A DNA stretch of 64,000 bases from contig CAJXOQ010000001.1 in the NCBI GenBank assembly GCA_913057975.1, positions 1-64,000 of the forward strand, read 5' to 3'. Positions 1 to 8,700 of the stretch are shown in pieces. A program made the translations under genes and the position numbers. The notes under the pieces were generated by a model. The model was not told the origin of the DNA. It saw only the letters and a program-made list of their open reading frames with translations, and searched no databases. Numbering within the stretch: the first letter of the stretch is position 1; the number at the start of each line of letters is the position of its first letter. The stretch comes from an uncultured Marinobacter sp. (GTDB lineage: Bacteria; Pseudomonadota; Gammaproteobacteria; Pseudomonadales; Oleiphilaceae).

Positions 1-49
1 ACGAGATAGGAGTCCGTCTCGTGGGCTCGGAGATGTGTATAAGAGACAG
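1..49 (+). other. Residual Illumina Nextera i7 adapter (not genomic)
   Basis: Bases 1-7 (ACGAGAT) match the 3' tail of the P7 primer, 8-15 (AGGAGTCC) match the Nextera index known as N705, 16-30 match the read-2 adapter arm, and 31-49 (AGATGTGTATAAGAGACAG) are the 19-bp Tn5 mosaic end used in tagmentation. The order primer tail, index, adapter, mosaic end is exactly that of a library molecule read from the P7 side. Genomic sequence starts at 50. Any protein start called inside this stretch is an artefact. Confidence 0.97.
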
Positions 50-253
50 ACCCTGGGCCCGGTAAAGCCTACCTCTTCTCATCCTGGCGCGACGGGAATT
101 GGGTGGGAGCGGTTCCAGGTGCTGGCCGCAGGCGCAGCGATGCCTGTCTACGCCCTTGGAGGGCTTGTCCCTGATGATACCCACGCAGCGCGCCAGGCTG
201 GCGCTCAGGGTATTGCGGGTATTGGTTTCTGGTGGTCAGGGAACGGATACTGA
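50..253 (+). CDS. C-terminal fragment of MutT/ThiE-type Nudix-thiamine phosphate synthase-like protein
   Basis: The reading frame is open from the contig edge to a TGA at 251-253 and encodes 67 residues. [17 protein letters not shown] and PVYALGGL followed by [13 protein letters not shown] match the end of the TIM-barrel thiamine-monophosphate-synthase (TenI/ThiE-like) domain. In Pseudomonas-type gammaproteobacteria this domain is fused behind a MutT 8-oxo-dGTP pyrophosphatase, so the missing 5' part is probably the Nudix domain (inference). A stand-alone ThiE cannot be excluded. The gene is truncated by the contig end, not by mutation. Confidence 0.75.
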   Translation, partial: TLGPVKPTSSHPGATGIGWERFQVLAAGAAMPVYALGGLVPDDTHAARQAGAQGIAGIGFWWSGNGY

Positions 254-277
254 TCCAGCCGCCAGTTCTATACGCTC

Positions 278-286
278 TGGTATGAT
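278..286 (+). promoter_or_regulatory. Possible extended -10 promoter element for moaC
   Basis: TGGTATGAT sits 44 bp before the moaC start and has the TGn extension in front of a TATGAT hexamer. No good -35 hexamer is visible at the expected distance, which is tolerated with an extended -10. Weak evidence from sequence only. Confidence 0.3.
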
Positions 287-329
287 AGATCCGTTAAGGC
301 TGCTTTTATCAACGATTTTGGGAGACACC

Positions 330-818
330 GTGAGCAAACTGACGCATCTTGACGATACTGGCGCCGCGCGCATGGTAGACGTTACGTCCAAGGCTGTTAC
401 CGAGCGTGAGGCCAGGGCCGAGGCCCTGATTCGAATGGCGCCGGACACCCTGGCAATGATTGTGGAAGGGCAGCATCCCAAGGGGGATGTGCTGGCAGTG
501 GCACGGGTTGCCGGTATCATGGCAGCCAAGAAAACCCACGAGCTGATTCCGCTGTGCCACGCGCTGAACCTGACGTCGGTAAAGGTAGAGCTGACGCCAG
601 GCAGGGACGGTGCTTCGATCCACATTGCCACTCGCTGCAAGCTCTCCGGGCAGACCGGTGTTGAGATGGAGGCCCTGACGGCCGCCAGCGTGGCAGCACT
701 GACGCTCTACGATATGTGCAAGGCCGTTGATCGCGGCATGGTCGTGGACAATGTCCGCCTGTTGGAGAAGAAGGGTGGTCGCAGTGGGCACTGGTCTGCT
801 TCTGACTCCGGTTCGTAG
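330..818 (+). CDS. moaC: Cyclic pyranopterin monophosphate synthase MoaC
   Basis: A 162-aa protein of normal MoaC length. It converts the GTP-derived cyclic intermediate made by MoaA into cyclic pyranopterin monophosphate, the first stable molybdenum-cofactor precursor. The family core is clear: [20 protein letters not shown] near residue 51, then ELIPLCHAL, and YDMCKA with Asp128 and Lys131, the positions of the catalytic pair in E. coli MoaC. The GTG at 330 is chosen because the homologous N-terminus [10 protein letters not shown] begins there and a GGAGA lies just upstream. An in-frame upstream ATG at 99 would add an unrelated, shadow-like extension. It stands alone between mutT-type and ribA genes. 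Confidence 0.95.
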   Translation: MSKLTHLDDTGAARMVDVTSKAVTEREARAEALIRMAPDTLAMIVEGQHPKGDVLAVARVAGIMAAKKTHELIPLCHALNLTSVKVELTPGRDGASIHIATRCKLSGQTGVEMEALTAASVAALTLYDMCKAVDRGMVVDNVRLLEKKGGRSGHWSASDSGS

Positions 819-901
819 GATCCACCATACAGAGACTACGCCAGGGCGCTGGCCTCGTGATAGAATGCGCCGCTCGATTGATTGAACCACGAGGAAACAC
901 T

Positions 902-1516
902 GTGGCTGTTCGTTACATCCAGACTTGCCGGCTGCCAACCCCTTTCGGCGTTTTCGACATGCACGGCTTTGAAGAGCCGGACACCGGAAAGGAGCACGTG
1001 GCGCTTACGCTGGGTGACCTCAACAGTCCGGAGCCGATGCTGGCGCGGACCCACTCCGAGTGCCTGACCGGTGATGCCCTGTACAGCATGCGCTGTGACT
1101 GTGGTTATCAGTTGGAAGAAGCCTTGCGCAGTATTGCCCGCGAAGGTCGGGGCATTCTTATGTACCTGCGCCAGGAAGGCCGGGGTATTGGGCTGCTGAA
1201 CAAGATTCGTGCCTACAACCTGCAGGATCAGGGTGCGGATACGGTGGAAGCCAACGAACAACTCGGCTTTGCGGCTGACTTGCGGGACTACAGCATGTGC
1301 CGGGATATGTTGGCGCACCTGGGCATTCGTAGCCTGAGGCTGATGACCAATAACCCCCGTAAGGTAGATGCTTTGACCGATCTGGGTATAGAAATAGCGG
1401 AGCGCGTCCCTCTGCACGTGGGGCGCAACCCCCACAATGAGCATTACCTCAATACCAAGCAGAGCAAGCTCGGACACTGGTTCGAGACCCACCAGGACGA
1501 CGATCCCGCCGTCTGA
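902..1516 (+). CDS. ribA: GTP cyclohydrolase II (RibA)
   Basis: A 204-aa enzyme that opens GTP to 2,5-diamino-6-ribosylamino-pyrimidinone phosphate plus formate, the entry step of riboflavin synthesis. Zinc ligands Cys54, Cys65 and Cys67 sit in [18 protein letters not shown], followed by [13 protein letters not shown] and the nucleotide-binding MTNNPRK region. The GTG at 902 is preferred over an ATG at 857 because GAGGAA at 891-896 is well spaced and the conserved N-terminus starts there. This is the short single-domain form without a fused DHBP synthase (RibB). It converges on dxs with an 18-bp gap. Confidence 0.95.
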   Translation: MAVRYIQTCRLPTPFGVFDMHGFEEPDTGKEHVALTLGDLNSPEPMLARTHSECLTGDALYSMRCDCGYQLEEALRSIAREGRGILMYLRQEGRGIGLLNKIRAYNLQDQGADTVEANEQLGFAADLRDYSMCRDMLAHLGIRSLRLMTNNPRKVDALTDLGIEIAERVPLHVGRNPHNEHYLNTKQSKLGHWFETHQDDDPAV

Positions 1517-1534
1517 TGTGATCTCTTCGCGTGT

Positions 1535-3469
1535 TTATTGAACCGCCTTTAGCGACTGGTTGTACTTCATTCGCTCCAGGCGGGTTTCAATAGTGTGCCT
1601 GATACCTTCGGCATCCAGTCCACAGGAAGACAGCAACTCGCCGTGCTTACCGTGATCTATGAAGGTGTCTGGCAGGCCGATCTGAAGCACCGGCTGGCTG
1701 ACATCCCGACTGTTCAGGAATTCCGTCACCGCGCTGCCCGCTCCGCCGGCAATGGCGTTCTCTTCAATCGTAACCAGCAGGTCATGCTTTTCCGCCAATG
1801 CCAGGATGAGCTCTTCATCCAACGGTTTTACAAAGCGCATGTCGGCGACAGTGGCGCCCAGAGACTTGGCAGCCTCCAGTGCGGGCGTGAGCAGTGTGCC
1901 GAAGTTGAGTATGGCAACCCCTGAGCCTTCTTTCACGAGCCGACCCTTGCCGATCGGTAGTGGAGCCAGCTCGCGGACCATCTCTGCACCCGGGCCTGTG
2001 CCCCGTGGGTAGCGCACTGCCGCCGGCCCCTCAAACAGCATACCTGTGTGCAGCAGTTGCCGGGTTTCGTTTTCGTCAGAGGGAGTCATCACGATCATGT
2101 TCGGGACACAGCGCAAGTAGCTGATGTCAAACGCGCCTGCGTGAGTGGGGCCGTCTTCGCCGACCAGCCCGGCGCGGTCAATCGCGAACAGGACGTCCAG
2201 ATTCTGTATGGCCACGTCATGGATCAGCTGATCGTAGGCACGCTGCAGGAACGTCGAATAGATCGCCACCACCGGTTTGGCGCCGTCACAGGCAAGGCCC
2301 GCAGCCAGGGTGACTGAATGTTGCTCAGCAATGGCAACGTCGAAATACCGGTCCGGGAAGCGTTGGGAGAACGCCAGAAGATCAGAGCCTTCACACATGG
2401 CGGGGGTGATCCCCACAATGCGGTTGTCGGCTTCTGCGGCGTCGCAGAGCCATTGGCCAAACACGTTGGCGTATTTCAGCTTCGATGGCTTCGGAGCAAC
2501 CGGTTCTGGCTTGCTGGGCGGCACCGGTTCGATCTTGTTGATGGCATGGTAGCCGATTGGATCGGCTTCGGCCGGGGCGAAACCCTTGCCCTTGGTGGTG
2601 ACCACGTGGAGGAATTGCGGTCCGTCCAGTTCGCGGATGTTCTCCAGAGTCTCCAGCAGCAGAGGCAGGTCGTGGCCGTCGATGGGGCCGATGTAGTTGA
2701 ACCCCAGCTCTTCAAACAGAGTGCCCGGCGAAATCATGCCCTTGAAGTGTTCCTCGGTCTTGCGGGCCAGCGCCATCAACTGTGGCGTGCCCTGAAGCAC
2801 CCGTTTTCCGCTGTCGCGGACCTGATTGTAGGTCCGGCTTGCCAACAGCTTGGCAAAATAGTTCGACAACCCGCCCACATTGCGGGAAATAGACATGTCA
2901 TTGTCGTTGAGGATCACCAGCATGTTGGCGTCCAGATGCCCGGCGTGGTTCAGGGCTTCGAACGCCATGCCGGCCGTCATGGCACCATCCCCGATGACGG
3001 CAATGCTCTTGCGACCAGTGCCCTGCATGCGAGAGGCGATGGCCATACCCAGGGCAGCGCTGATGGAAGTGCTGGAGTGACCAACGCCGAAGGTATCGTA
3101 TTCGCTCTCCGCACGTTTCGGGAAGCCGGCCAGGCCATCCTTTCGACGGATGCTGTTCATGCGTTCCCGGCGCCCGGTCAGGATTTTGTGGGGATAGGCC
3201 TGGTGGCCGACGTCCCAGACCAGGCGGTCTTCCGGGGTATTGAAGACGTAATGCAGGGCAACGGTCAGTTCCAGGACACCCAGGCCGGCGCCGAAGTGGC
3301 CGCCTGTTTGTCCCACCGACCATAGCAGGAAGGCACGTAGCTCCCTGGCGAGCTGGGTCAGTTGCTCTGCTGCCAGTTCGCGCAGTTGCCCGGGAGTGTC
3401 AATCCTGTCCAGCAGCGGCGTGTTGGGCCGTTGGGACGGGATTTCCTTAAAAGTATATGTATCCTGCAT
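1535..3469 (-). CDS. dxs: 1-deoxy-D-xylulose-5-phosphate synthase
   Basis: A 644-aa thiamine-diphosphate enzyme that condenses pyruvate and glyceraldehyde-3-phosphate, the first and flux-controlling step of the MEP isoprenoid pathway; it also feeds thiamine and pyridoxal synthesis. The N-terminal TPP domain has [14 protein letters not shown] and [18 protein letters not shown]. The transketolase-type pyrimidine domain carries [15 protein letters not shown] and [15 protein letters not shown], followed by a C-terminal transketolase domain. Length is normal. It is the last gene of xseB-ispA-dxs on this strand, but the 137-bp gap to ispA could hold its own promoter (TATAAT on the minus strand at about 3511-3516). 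Confidence 0.97.
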   Translation of the reverse strand: MQDTYTFKEIPSQRPNTPLLDRIDTPGQLRELAAEQLTQLARELRAFLLWSVGQTGGHFGAGLGVLELTVALHYVFNTPEDRLVWDVGHQAYPHKILTGRRERMNSIRRKDGLAGFPKRAESEYDTFGVGHSSTSISAALGMAIASRMQGTGRKSIAVIGDGAMTAGMAFEALNHAGHLDANMLVILNDNDMSISRNVGGLSNYFAKLLASRTYNQVRDSGKRVLQGTPQLMALARKTEEHFKGMISPGTLFEELGFNYIGPIDGHDLPLLLETLENIRELDGPQFLHVVTTKGKGFAPAEADPIGYHAINKIEPVPPSKPEPVAPKPSKLKYANVFGQWLCDAAEADNRIVGITPAMCEGSDLLAFSQRFPDRYFDVAIAEQHSVTLAAGLACDGAKPVVAIYSTFLQRAYDQLIHDVAIQNLDVLFAIDRAGLVGEDGPTHAGAFDISYLRCVPNMIVMTPSDENETRQLLHTGMLFEGPAAVRYPRGTGPGAEMVRELAPLPIGKGRLVKEGSGVAILNFGTLLTPALEAAKSLGATVADMRFVKPLDEELILALAEKHDLLVTIEENAIAGGAGSAVTEFLNSRDVSQPVLQIGLPDTFIDHGKHGELLSSCGLDAEGIRHTIETRLERMKYNQSLKAVQ

Positions 3470-3606
3470 CTGCTCGGGTCTTTTCCGGGTGATTCAAAAT
3501 GTGGGTTCTATTATAGGGGATGAAGGCACCCGGTTTCATACTGATTGGGCCAGCCGGGCCCCTCCAGTCCTTCATAAGTCAGTGTGCATGCCTGAGCCGT
3601 TGATGA

Positions 3607-4506
3607 TCAATGGGTGCGTGCCACTACGTAACCGGCCATGTCCCGGAGCAGGTCGCCTTCCTCGCCGAACATCTCGATGCTGGCCAGTGCGGACTCAAGC
3701 AGCTGTGACAGGTAGTTTCGGGCGCCGTCAGCGCCCATCAGCGAGGGATAGGTTGGCTTGGATCGGGCCAAATCTGAGCCCTGGGGTTTGCCGATCACAG
3801 TCGTATCGCCCTCGATATCCAGCAAGTCATCCTGCACCTGGAAGGCGAGGCCGAGGGTTTGCGAATAAACCGTGAGGGCCGCCAACTGGTCCTCGTTCAC
3901 CTCGGTTGCGGTGAGGGCACCCATCCGGACACTGGCCGCAATGAGTGCACCGGTTTTGTGGCGGTGCATATTTTCCAGCTGCTCAACGGTCAGCTGCTTG
4001 CCCACGGACTCAAGGTCTATCGACTGTCCACCTGCCATGCCCTGGTGGCCGCTGGCGGTCGCCAATTCACGTATCATTGCAAGGCGCACCTGATCATCCA
4101 GTCCCGGTGCTTCGGCCAGCCAGCCGAACGCAAGGGTCTGCAGCGCATCGCCTGCCAATATGGCGGTGGCTTCGTCAAAGGCGATGTGCGTGGTGGCGCG
4201 GCCCCGGCGCAGATCATCGTTGTCCATGGCGGGCAGGTCATCGTGAATCAGCGAGTAGGCATGGATCAGTTCCAGCGAACAGGCGGGAACGATCGCACTT
4301 TCCTGAGGCTGGCCAAGCGCCGTGGCTGCCGCCAGGCAAAGCGCCGGCCGGATGCGCTTGCCACCGCCCAGAACACTGTATCGCATGGCCTGTTGCAGGC
4401 GTTCAGAGCCGTGGCCGGATGCACAAAGCTGGCGCTCAAGTTCGTCGTCAATCTGATTGCGGCATTGCTCCAGGAAAGCTGCCAGGCGGGTGTTCGGAGT
4501 TGACAT
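3607..4506 (-). CDS. ispA: Polyprenyl (farnesyl) diphosphate synthase IspA
   Basis: A 299-aa short-chain trans-prenyltransferase that builds farnesyl diphosphate from IPP and DMAPP/GPP for quinones, undecaprenyl phosphate and hopanoids. The first Asp-rich motif is in LIHDDLPAMDND and the second in VQDDLLDIEGD; GGGKRIRP near the N-terminus binds the diphosphate. Its ATG overlaps the xseB stop by one base (TGATG), so the two are translationally coupled. Substrate length specificity (C15 rather than C10 or C20) is assigned from family and context. Confidence 0.95.
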   Translation of the reverse strand: MSTPNTRLAAFLEQCRNQIDDELERQLCASGHGSERLQQAMRYSVLGGGKRIRPALCLAAATALGQPQESAIVPACSLELIHAYSLIHDDLPAMDNDDLRRGRATTHIAFDEATAILAGDALQTLAFGWLAEAPGLDDQVRLAMIRELATASGHQGMAGGQSIDLESVGKQLTVEQLENMHRHKTGALIAASVRMGALTATEVNEDQLAALTVYSQTLGLAFQVQDDLLDIEGDTTVIGKPQGSDLARSKPTYPSLMGADGARNYLSQLLESALASIEMFGEEGDLLRDMAGYVVARTH

Positions 4507-4760
4507 CAGGCGGGTTCGTCCGGGCTAAAAGGGCGCGTTTCCAGTGTACCATCGCTGTTTTCCACCAGTTGTTCCACCCGCTGTTCCGCCGTCTTGAGCG
4601 CTTGCTGGCACTCGCGTGTCAGCTTTACGCCGCGTTCGAATGCTGTGAGAGACTGTTCCAGGGAGAGTTCGCCCTGCTCCAGGTCACGGACCAGTTTTTC
4701 CAGCTCATCCAGGGATTTTTCGAAGTCGGCGATGGACGCCGCGTCTTTCTCACCGGCCAT
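4506..4760 (-). CDS. xseB: Exodeoxyribonuclease VII small subunit
   Basis: An 84-aa helical protein. It partners with XseA to degrade single-stranded DNA; several small subunits bind each large one. [20 protein letters not shown] and [16 protein letters not shown] are the family's signature coiled segments. The tail after VEQL is variable. It starts the three-gene set xseB-ispA-dxs, an arrangement widespread in gammaproteobacteria, and overlaps ispA by one base. xseA is not in this window. Confidence 0.93.
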   Translation of the reverse strand: MAGEKDAASIADFEKSLDELEKLVRDLEQGELSLEQSLTAFERGVKLTRECQQALKTAEQRVEQLVENSDGTLETRPFSPDEPA

Positions 4761-4808
4761 AAAGGGCCTCCGGTTGCTTCGCGGAATTTGGCGGATTATA
4801 CCAAAGCT

Positions 4809-5594
4809 TCAGGCCGACCGCTGCCAGCAGAAATGCCTTGTTCCTTCCTTTTTTCCCTCTGGTCCCCAGCACTGCTCTGTCACCCGGACTTCACCGACGG
4901 CGCTGACCGTGACCACCGTCGTGGCACGGGTGCCGTAGTCACTGCCGATAATGAACGGCGAAGACAGAAAGCGCTCGGTATCTTTGCCAACACCGGTATC
5001 CGGTAATTCATGGTCGGGCGCCGGCGTGGTGTCCTGCAGGCGTTCGATAAGACTATTATGGAGATCATCGGTGCGGTCCGCCGACGCACCTTCAAGTAAA
5101 TCGGTCACCGAGTTTCTCAATCTCAACAGTTTTGGCCAGGGGGTCTGCAAAAGGTGGTTGCTCAAACCATAGGTGCCGCGATGAACATGGCGCCCGGGGT
5201 GAGCGTCACGGTTGCTGTAGTACCATCCTGCGTGCTCATCCAGCCTGACCAGATTAAATCCCGAGTAATCGCTTTTTCGTGTCTGCAGTCGGGCTGCGAG
5301 CGCATCGCTGTTGTCTGCCAGCGACATCAGTGGCAGTTCGCCACGGGAGTGGGCGCCGGGCACCTGAGAGCCTTCCCGTACATTGGTCACGGCGGCAACA
5401 ACTCCATCTTCATCGATTGCGAGCCAGGTGCCGCCTGACAGCAAATCACGTCCCGCCAGGACATCACGCCCGGCGGTTTCGCTGTGCCACCAGTCCATGG
5501 CCGCCGTGGGCCGGCGAAAGAACTCATCACGATTTGCTGCCACGACCAATGGAAAGGCAGGATGCTGTTTTACGCTAAAAACAATCAGGCACAT
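4809..5594 (-). CDS. NRDE/TANGO2 family protein
   Basis: A 261-aa protein starting MCLIVFSV and carrying AANRDEFFRRPT, the Asn-Arg-Asp-Glu motif that names the family, followed by GGTWLAIDEDGVVAAVTNVRE. The N-terminal Cys2 is conserved in the family. Eukaryotic members (TANGO2) are linked to membrane and heme handling; the bacterial biochemical role is not settled, so no reaction is assigned. It is a single gene on the minus strand, divergent from the TauE/SafE gene. Confidence 0.85.
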   Translation of the reverse strand: MCLIVFSVKQHPAFPLVVAANRDEFFRRPTAAMDWWHSETAGRDVLAGRDLLSGGTWLAIDEDGVVAAVTNVREGSQVPGAHSRGELPLMSLADNSDALAARLQTRKSDYSGFNLVRLDEHAGWYYSNRDAHPGRHVHRGTYGLSNHLLQTPWPKLLRLRNSVTDLLEGASADRTDDLHNSLIERLQDTTPAPDHELPDTGVGKDTERFLSSPFIIGSDYGTRATTVVTVSAVGEVRVTEQCWGPEGKKEGTRHFCWQRSA

Positions 5595-5680
5595 GGTGGC
5601 GGGCTCATCAGTCGCGAGTGAACAAAAGGGATTCGGTGTGTATCATACCAGCCTGATTTGCTGTCTGCGTGTGGCTGAGT

Positions 5681-6475
5681 ATGACCCTTTTTGCTGTTGT
5701 TGGCCTGTACCTTGTGCTGGGCGCCCTGGCGGGCACCATGGCCGGCCTGTTTGGCATTGGTGGCGGGCTGGTTATTGTTCCGGTGCTTATTTTCAGTTTT
5801 GACCTGCAGGGTGTGAGTAGCGACATTGCGGCGCACCTTGCCGTGGGCACATCTCTGGCCACTATTGTCTTCACTTCCATCAGTTCAATACGGTCCCACC
5901 ATCTCCACGGCGCCGTCCGCTGGGAGATATTCCGCCCCATGACGGCGGGCATTTTGCTCGGTGCGGTGTTGGGTGCCTGGACCGCATCCATGCTCAGTGG
6001 TGAGGCCCTGGAGCTGGTCATTGGTGTGTTTGTCATTCTGGTGGCTTTGAAAATGCTTTTCGGTGCCAACCCCAAACCTGGCCGCGATGTGCCCAGTTCC
6101 GTCGGGCTGGGCAGTGCCGGGGCCGGTATTGGCTGGGCATCCGCTATTTTTGGCATTGGCGGGGGGACGCTGACTGTTCCGTTCCTGAGCTGGTGCAACG
6201 TGCGGATGCAGCAAGCGGTAGGCACCTCCGCCGCCTGCGGATTGCCCATCGCTGTGGCCGGCGCGCTCGCAAACATTGGCACTGGATGGCAGAACCCAGA
6301 TCTGCCGGAGCTCAGTGTCGGGTTTATCTATCTGCCTGCGTTTGTGGGTATCGTTCTGACCAGTGTGTTGTTCGCCCGGGTTGGAGCCAACCTGGCTCAT
6401 CGCCTGGACGCAGCCCTATTGAAAAAAATCTTCGCCATCTTCCTGATTGTCGTAGGTATCCGTTTTCTGTTCTGA
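5681..6475 (+). CDS. TauE/SafE family anion exporter
   Basis: An approximately 264-aa membrane protein with about eight hydrophobic segments and two internal repeats, each with a glycine-rich signature: AGLFGIGGGLVIVP near the N-terminus and SAIFGIGGGTLTVP in the middle, both typical of the TauE/SafE permease family. Members export sulfite, sulfoacetate or related anions, but the substrate cannot be read from sequence here. The start is uncertain: ATG 5681 is used, while a GTG at 5669 adds four residues; neither has a strong ribosome site. lgt follows 15 bp downstream, so co-transcription is likely. Confidence 0.85.
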   Translation: MTLFAVVGLYLVLGALAGTMAGLFGIGGGLVIVPVLIFSFDLQGVSSDIAAHLAVGTSLATIVFTSISSIRSHHLHGAVRWEIFRPMTAGILLGAVLGAWTASMLSGEALELVIGVFVILVALKMLFGANPKPGRDVPSSVGLGSAGAGIGWASAIFGIGGGTLTVPFLSWCNVRMQQAVGTSAACGLPIAVAGALANIGTGWQNPDLPELSVGFIYLPAFVGIVLTSVLFARVGANLAHRLDAALLKKIFAIFLIVVGIRFLF

Positions 6476-6490
6476 CCTGAGGGGTTATTG

Positions 6491-7279
6491 ATGCTCCAGC
6501 ATCCGCAAATCGATCCGGTGGCCATTGCCATCGGGCCTTTGAAAATACACTGGTATGGCTTGACCTACCTGGTCGGATTTCTTGTGGGCTGGTGGCTGGG
6601 CCGCCTTCGCGCCCGCAAGCCCTGGTCGCCCATTACCGAAGTGCAGATGGGAGACATGCTGTTCTACATTGCCCTTGGGGTAATACTGGGCGGCCGCTTT
6701 GGCTATGTAATCTTCTACAATTTCAGTGCCTTCGCGGCCGACCCGTTGATGTTGCTGCGCGTATGGGAAGGGGGAATGTCCTTCCACGGTGGTCTGCTTG
6801 GTGTGATCTTCGCCATGTGGTGGTTCGGTCGCAAGGTGGATCGCACCTTCTGGCAGATCGCCGATTTCGTCGCACCACTGGTGCCGGTTGGCCTGGGTGC
6901 TGGTCGCATCGGCAACTTCATCAACGGCGAACTCTGGGGGAAGCCCACGGATGTTGCGTGGGGTATGGTTTTCCGTACCGCGCCGGACAGCCTGGCCCGG
7001 CACCCGTCCCAGCTTTACCAGTTTGCGCTGGAAGGTGTCCTGCTGTTTATCGTCCTGTGGTGGTTTTCGTCCAAACCGAGACCTCGCATGGCGGTCTCAG
7101 GCCTGTTCCTGGCGTGTTACGGCGTCTTCCGCTTCCTGGTGGAGTTTGTTCGCCAGCCCGACCCCCAGCTGGGTTACCTGGCCTTCGACTGGCTGACCAT
7201 GGGGCAGGTGTTGTCGTTCCCGATGATCCTCGCGGGCGCCGTTCTGATCGTTATTGCTTACCGGAGAAACGCTGAATGA
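6491..7279 (+). CDS. lgt: Prolipoprotein diacylglyceryl transferase
   Basis: A 262-aa inner-membrane enzyme that moves a diacylglyceryl group from phosphatidylglycerol to the lipobox Cys of prolipoproteins. Seven hydrophobic segments are visible. [11 protein letters not shown] (the essential His-Trp-Tyr region), the Lgt signature [13 protein letters not shown] around residues 138-150, and [15 protein letters not shown] are diagnostic. ATG 6491 is chosen over the adjacent TTG 6488 because it leaves normal spacing from a GAGGGG at about 6480. It overlaps thyA by four bases (ATGA), the common lgt-thyA pairing. Confidence 0.96.
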   Translation: MLQHPQIDPVAIAIGPLKIHWYGLTYLVGFLVGWWLGRLRARKPWSPITEVQMGDMLFYIALGVILGGRFGYVIFYNFSAFAADPLMLLRVWEGGMSFHGGLLGVIFAMWWFGRKVDRTFWQIADFVAPLVPVGLGAGRIGNFINGELWGKPTDVAWGMVFRTAPDSLARHPSQLYQFALEGVLLFIVLWWFSSKPRPRMAVSGLFLACYGVFRFLVEFVRQPDPQLGYLAFDWLTMGQVLSFPMILAGAVLIVIAYRRNAE

Positions 7280-8115
7280 AAGCCTATCTCGACCTGATGA
7301 AAGATGTGGTAGACAACGGCATGGACCGTGGTGACCGCACCGGCGTCGGCACCCGCTCGGTCTTCGGCCGCCAGATTCGCTTTGACCTGCAGGACGGCTT
7401 CCCGCTGGTGACCACCAAGAAAGTCCACCTGCGTAGTATTATCCAGGAGCTACTGTGGTTCCTGCAGGGGTCCACCGACAACAACTGGCTGAAAGAACGC
7501 AACGTTTCTATCTGGAATGAATGGGCCCTGGAGAACGGAGACCTCGGTCCTATTTACGGCAAACAGTGGCGAAGCTGGCACTGCCCGGACGGAAGCACAG
7601 TTGACCAGATCAGCGAGGTGATTAATCAGATTCGCAACAAGCCCAATTCACGCCGGTTGATTGTCTCGGCGTGGAACCCTGCTGAGCTCCCGGATGAATC
7701 CATTGGCCCACAGGACAACGTCCGCCAGGGTCGCATGGCCTTGGCTCCGTGCCACTGCCTGTTCCAATTCTACGTCGCCGACGGCAAGCTCTCCTGTCAG
7801 CTCTATCAGCGCAGTGCGGATCTGTTCCTGGGGGTGCCGTTCAATATTGCCTCGTATGCGTTGCTGACTCACATGATTGCCCAGCAGTGCGATCTGGGTG
7901 TGGGGGAGTTCGTCCATACCTTTGGTGATTGTCACCTGTACCAGAACCACCTGACCGACGACATCGTGTTCGAGCAGTTGAAGCGGGAGCCACGGGCGTT
8001 GCCCAAACTGCTGATCAAGCGTAAGCCTTCTTCAATTTTCGAGTATGAGCTGGAGGATTTCGAGTTTGAGGGTTACGAGCCTCATTCTGGGATTAAGGCG
8101 CCTATCGCTATTTGA
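7276..8115 (+). CDS. thyA: Thymidylate synthase ThyA
   Basis: A 279-aa folate-dependent enzyme that methylates dUMP to dTMP using methylene-tetrahydrofolate. The catalytic cysteine is in [32 protein letters not shown] is the dUMP/folate site; DRTGVGT near the N-terminus is the phosphate-binding loop. It is slightly longer than the 264-aa E. coli enzyme, mainly through an insert before the catalytic loop. It is coupled to lgt by a 4-bp overlap and followed by folA, which regenerates the dihydrofolate it releases. Confidence 0.97.
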   Translation: MKAYLDLMKDVVDNGMDRGDRTGVGTRSVFGRQIRFDLQDGFPLVTTKKVHLRSIIQELLWFLQGSTDNNWLKERNVSIWNEWALENGDLGPIYGKQWRSWHCPDGSTVDQISEVINQIRNKPNSRRLIVSAWNPAELPDESIGPQDNVRQGRMALAPCHCLFQFYVADGKLSCQLYQRSADLFLGVPFNIASYALLTHMIAQQCDLGVGEFVHTFGDCHLYQNHLTDDIVFEQLKREPRALPKLLIKRKPSSIFEYELEDFEFEGYEPHSGIKAPIAI

Positions 8116-8167
8116 TCGCTAGCTGGGCCCGGGATCCGGAACTCCCAAGCAAGAGGATAAACAAACA

Positions 8168-8683
8168 ATGAGGAAAGCTCTCATAGTGGCTATGTCCCGA
8201 AACCGGGTCATCGGCCGAAACAATAAGCTACCGTGGTATTTGCCAGGCGATCTCAGGTACTTCAAGCAGGCTACCATGGGAAAGCCCATCATCATGGGTC
8301 GGAAAACCTGGGATTCCATTGGTAGACCGTTGCCCGGGCGAATGAACGTGGTGATTTCACGGAATCCGGAATGGGAGGCGCCCGCCGGAACGGTTGCGGC
8401 AGAATCATTGGAAGACGCATTGGTCAAAGCCGAAGCACAGGCCGAGGTTGAAGGCGGAGATGAAGTCATGATCATCGGCGGTGGGCAGATCTACGCGGAA
8501 GCGCTGCCGATGGTGGATCGGATCTACGTCACCCAGGTGCACGCCGAGGTGGAGGGAGATGCATTCTTTCCGGAAGTAAACTGGGATGAGTGGGAAGAGC
8601 TCGGGCGGGAGGATTTCTCCGCGTCCGATAATAACCCTTATGACTACAGCTTCGTCGTCTACCAGCGCCCAAGTCAGCCTTGA
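8168..8683 (+). CDS. folA: Dihydrofolate reductase
   Basis: A 171-aa NADPH-dependent enzyme that reduces dihydrofolate to tetrahydrofolate, closing the cycle opened by ThyA 52 bp upstream. The family pattern is complete: IVAMSRNRVIGRNNKLPWYLPGDL at the N-terminus, FKQATMGKPIIMGRKTWDSI, LPGRMNVVISRN and the glycine loop MIIGGGQIYAEAL. The acidic active-site residue is Asp in PGDLRYF. An AGGATAAAC lies before the ATG. It converges on the helicase gene with only 17 bp between stops. Confidence 0.96.
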   Translation: MRKALIVAMSRNRVIGRNNKLPWYLPGDLRYFKQATMGKPIIMGRKTWDSIGRPLPGRMNVVISRNPEWEAPAGTVAAESLEDALVKAEAQAEVEGGDEVMIIGGGQIYAEALPMVDRIYVTQVHAEVEGDAFFPEVNWDEWEELGREDFSASDNNPYDYSFVVYQRPSQP

Positions 8684-8700
8684 GCGCCTAAGTCAGCAGA

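Noticed and set aside
2318..3325. 335-aa plus-strand open frame
   Set aside because: It lies fully antisense to dxs, whose motifs and length are normal; composition is that of a GC-rich shadow frame.
3945..5006. 353-aa plus-strand open frame across ispA, xseB and the NRDE gene
   Set aside because: It crosses three good genes on the other strand and shows no domain.
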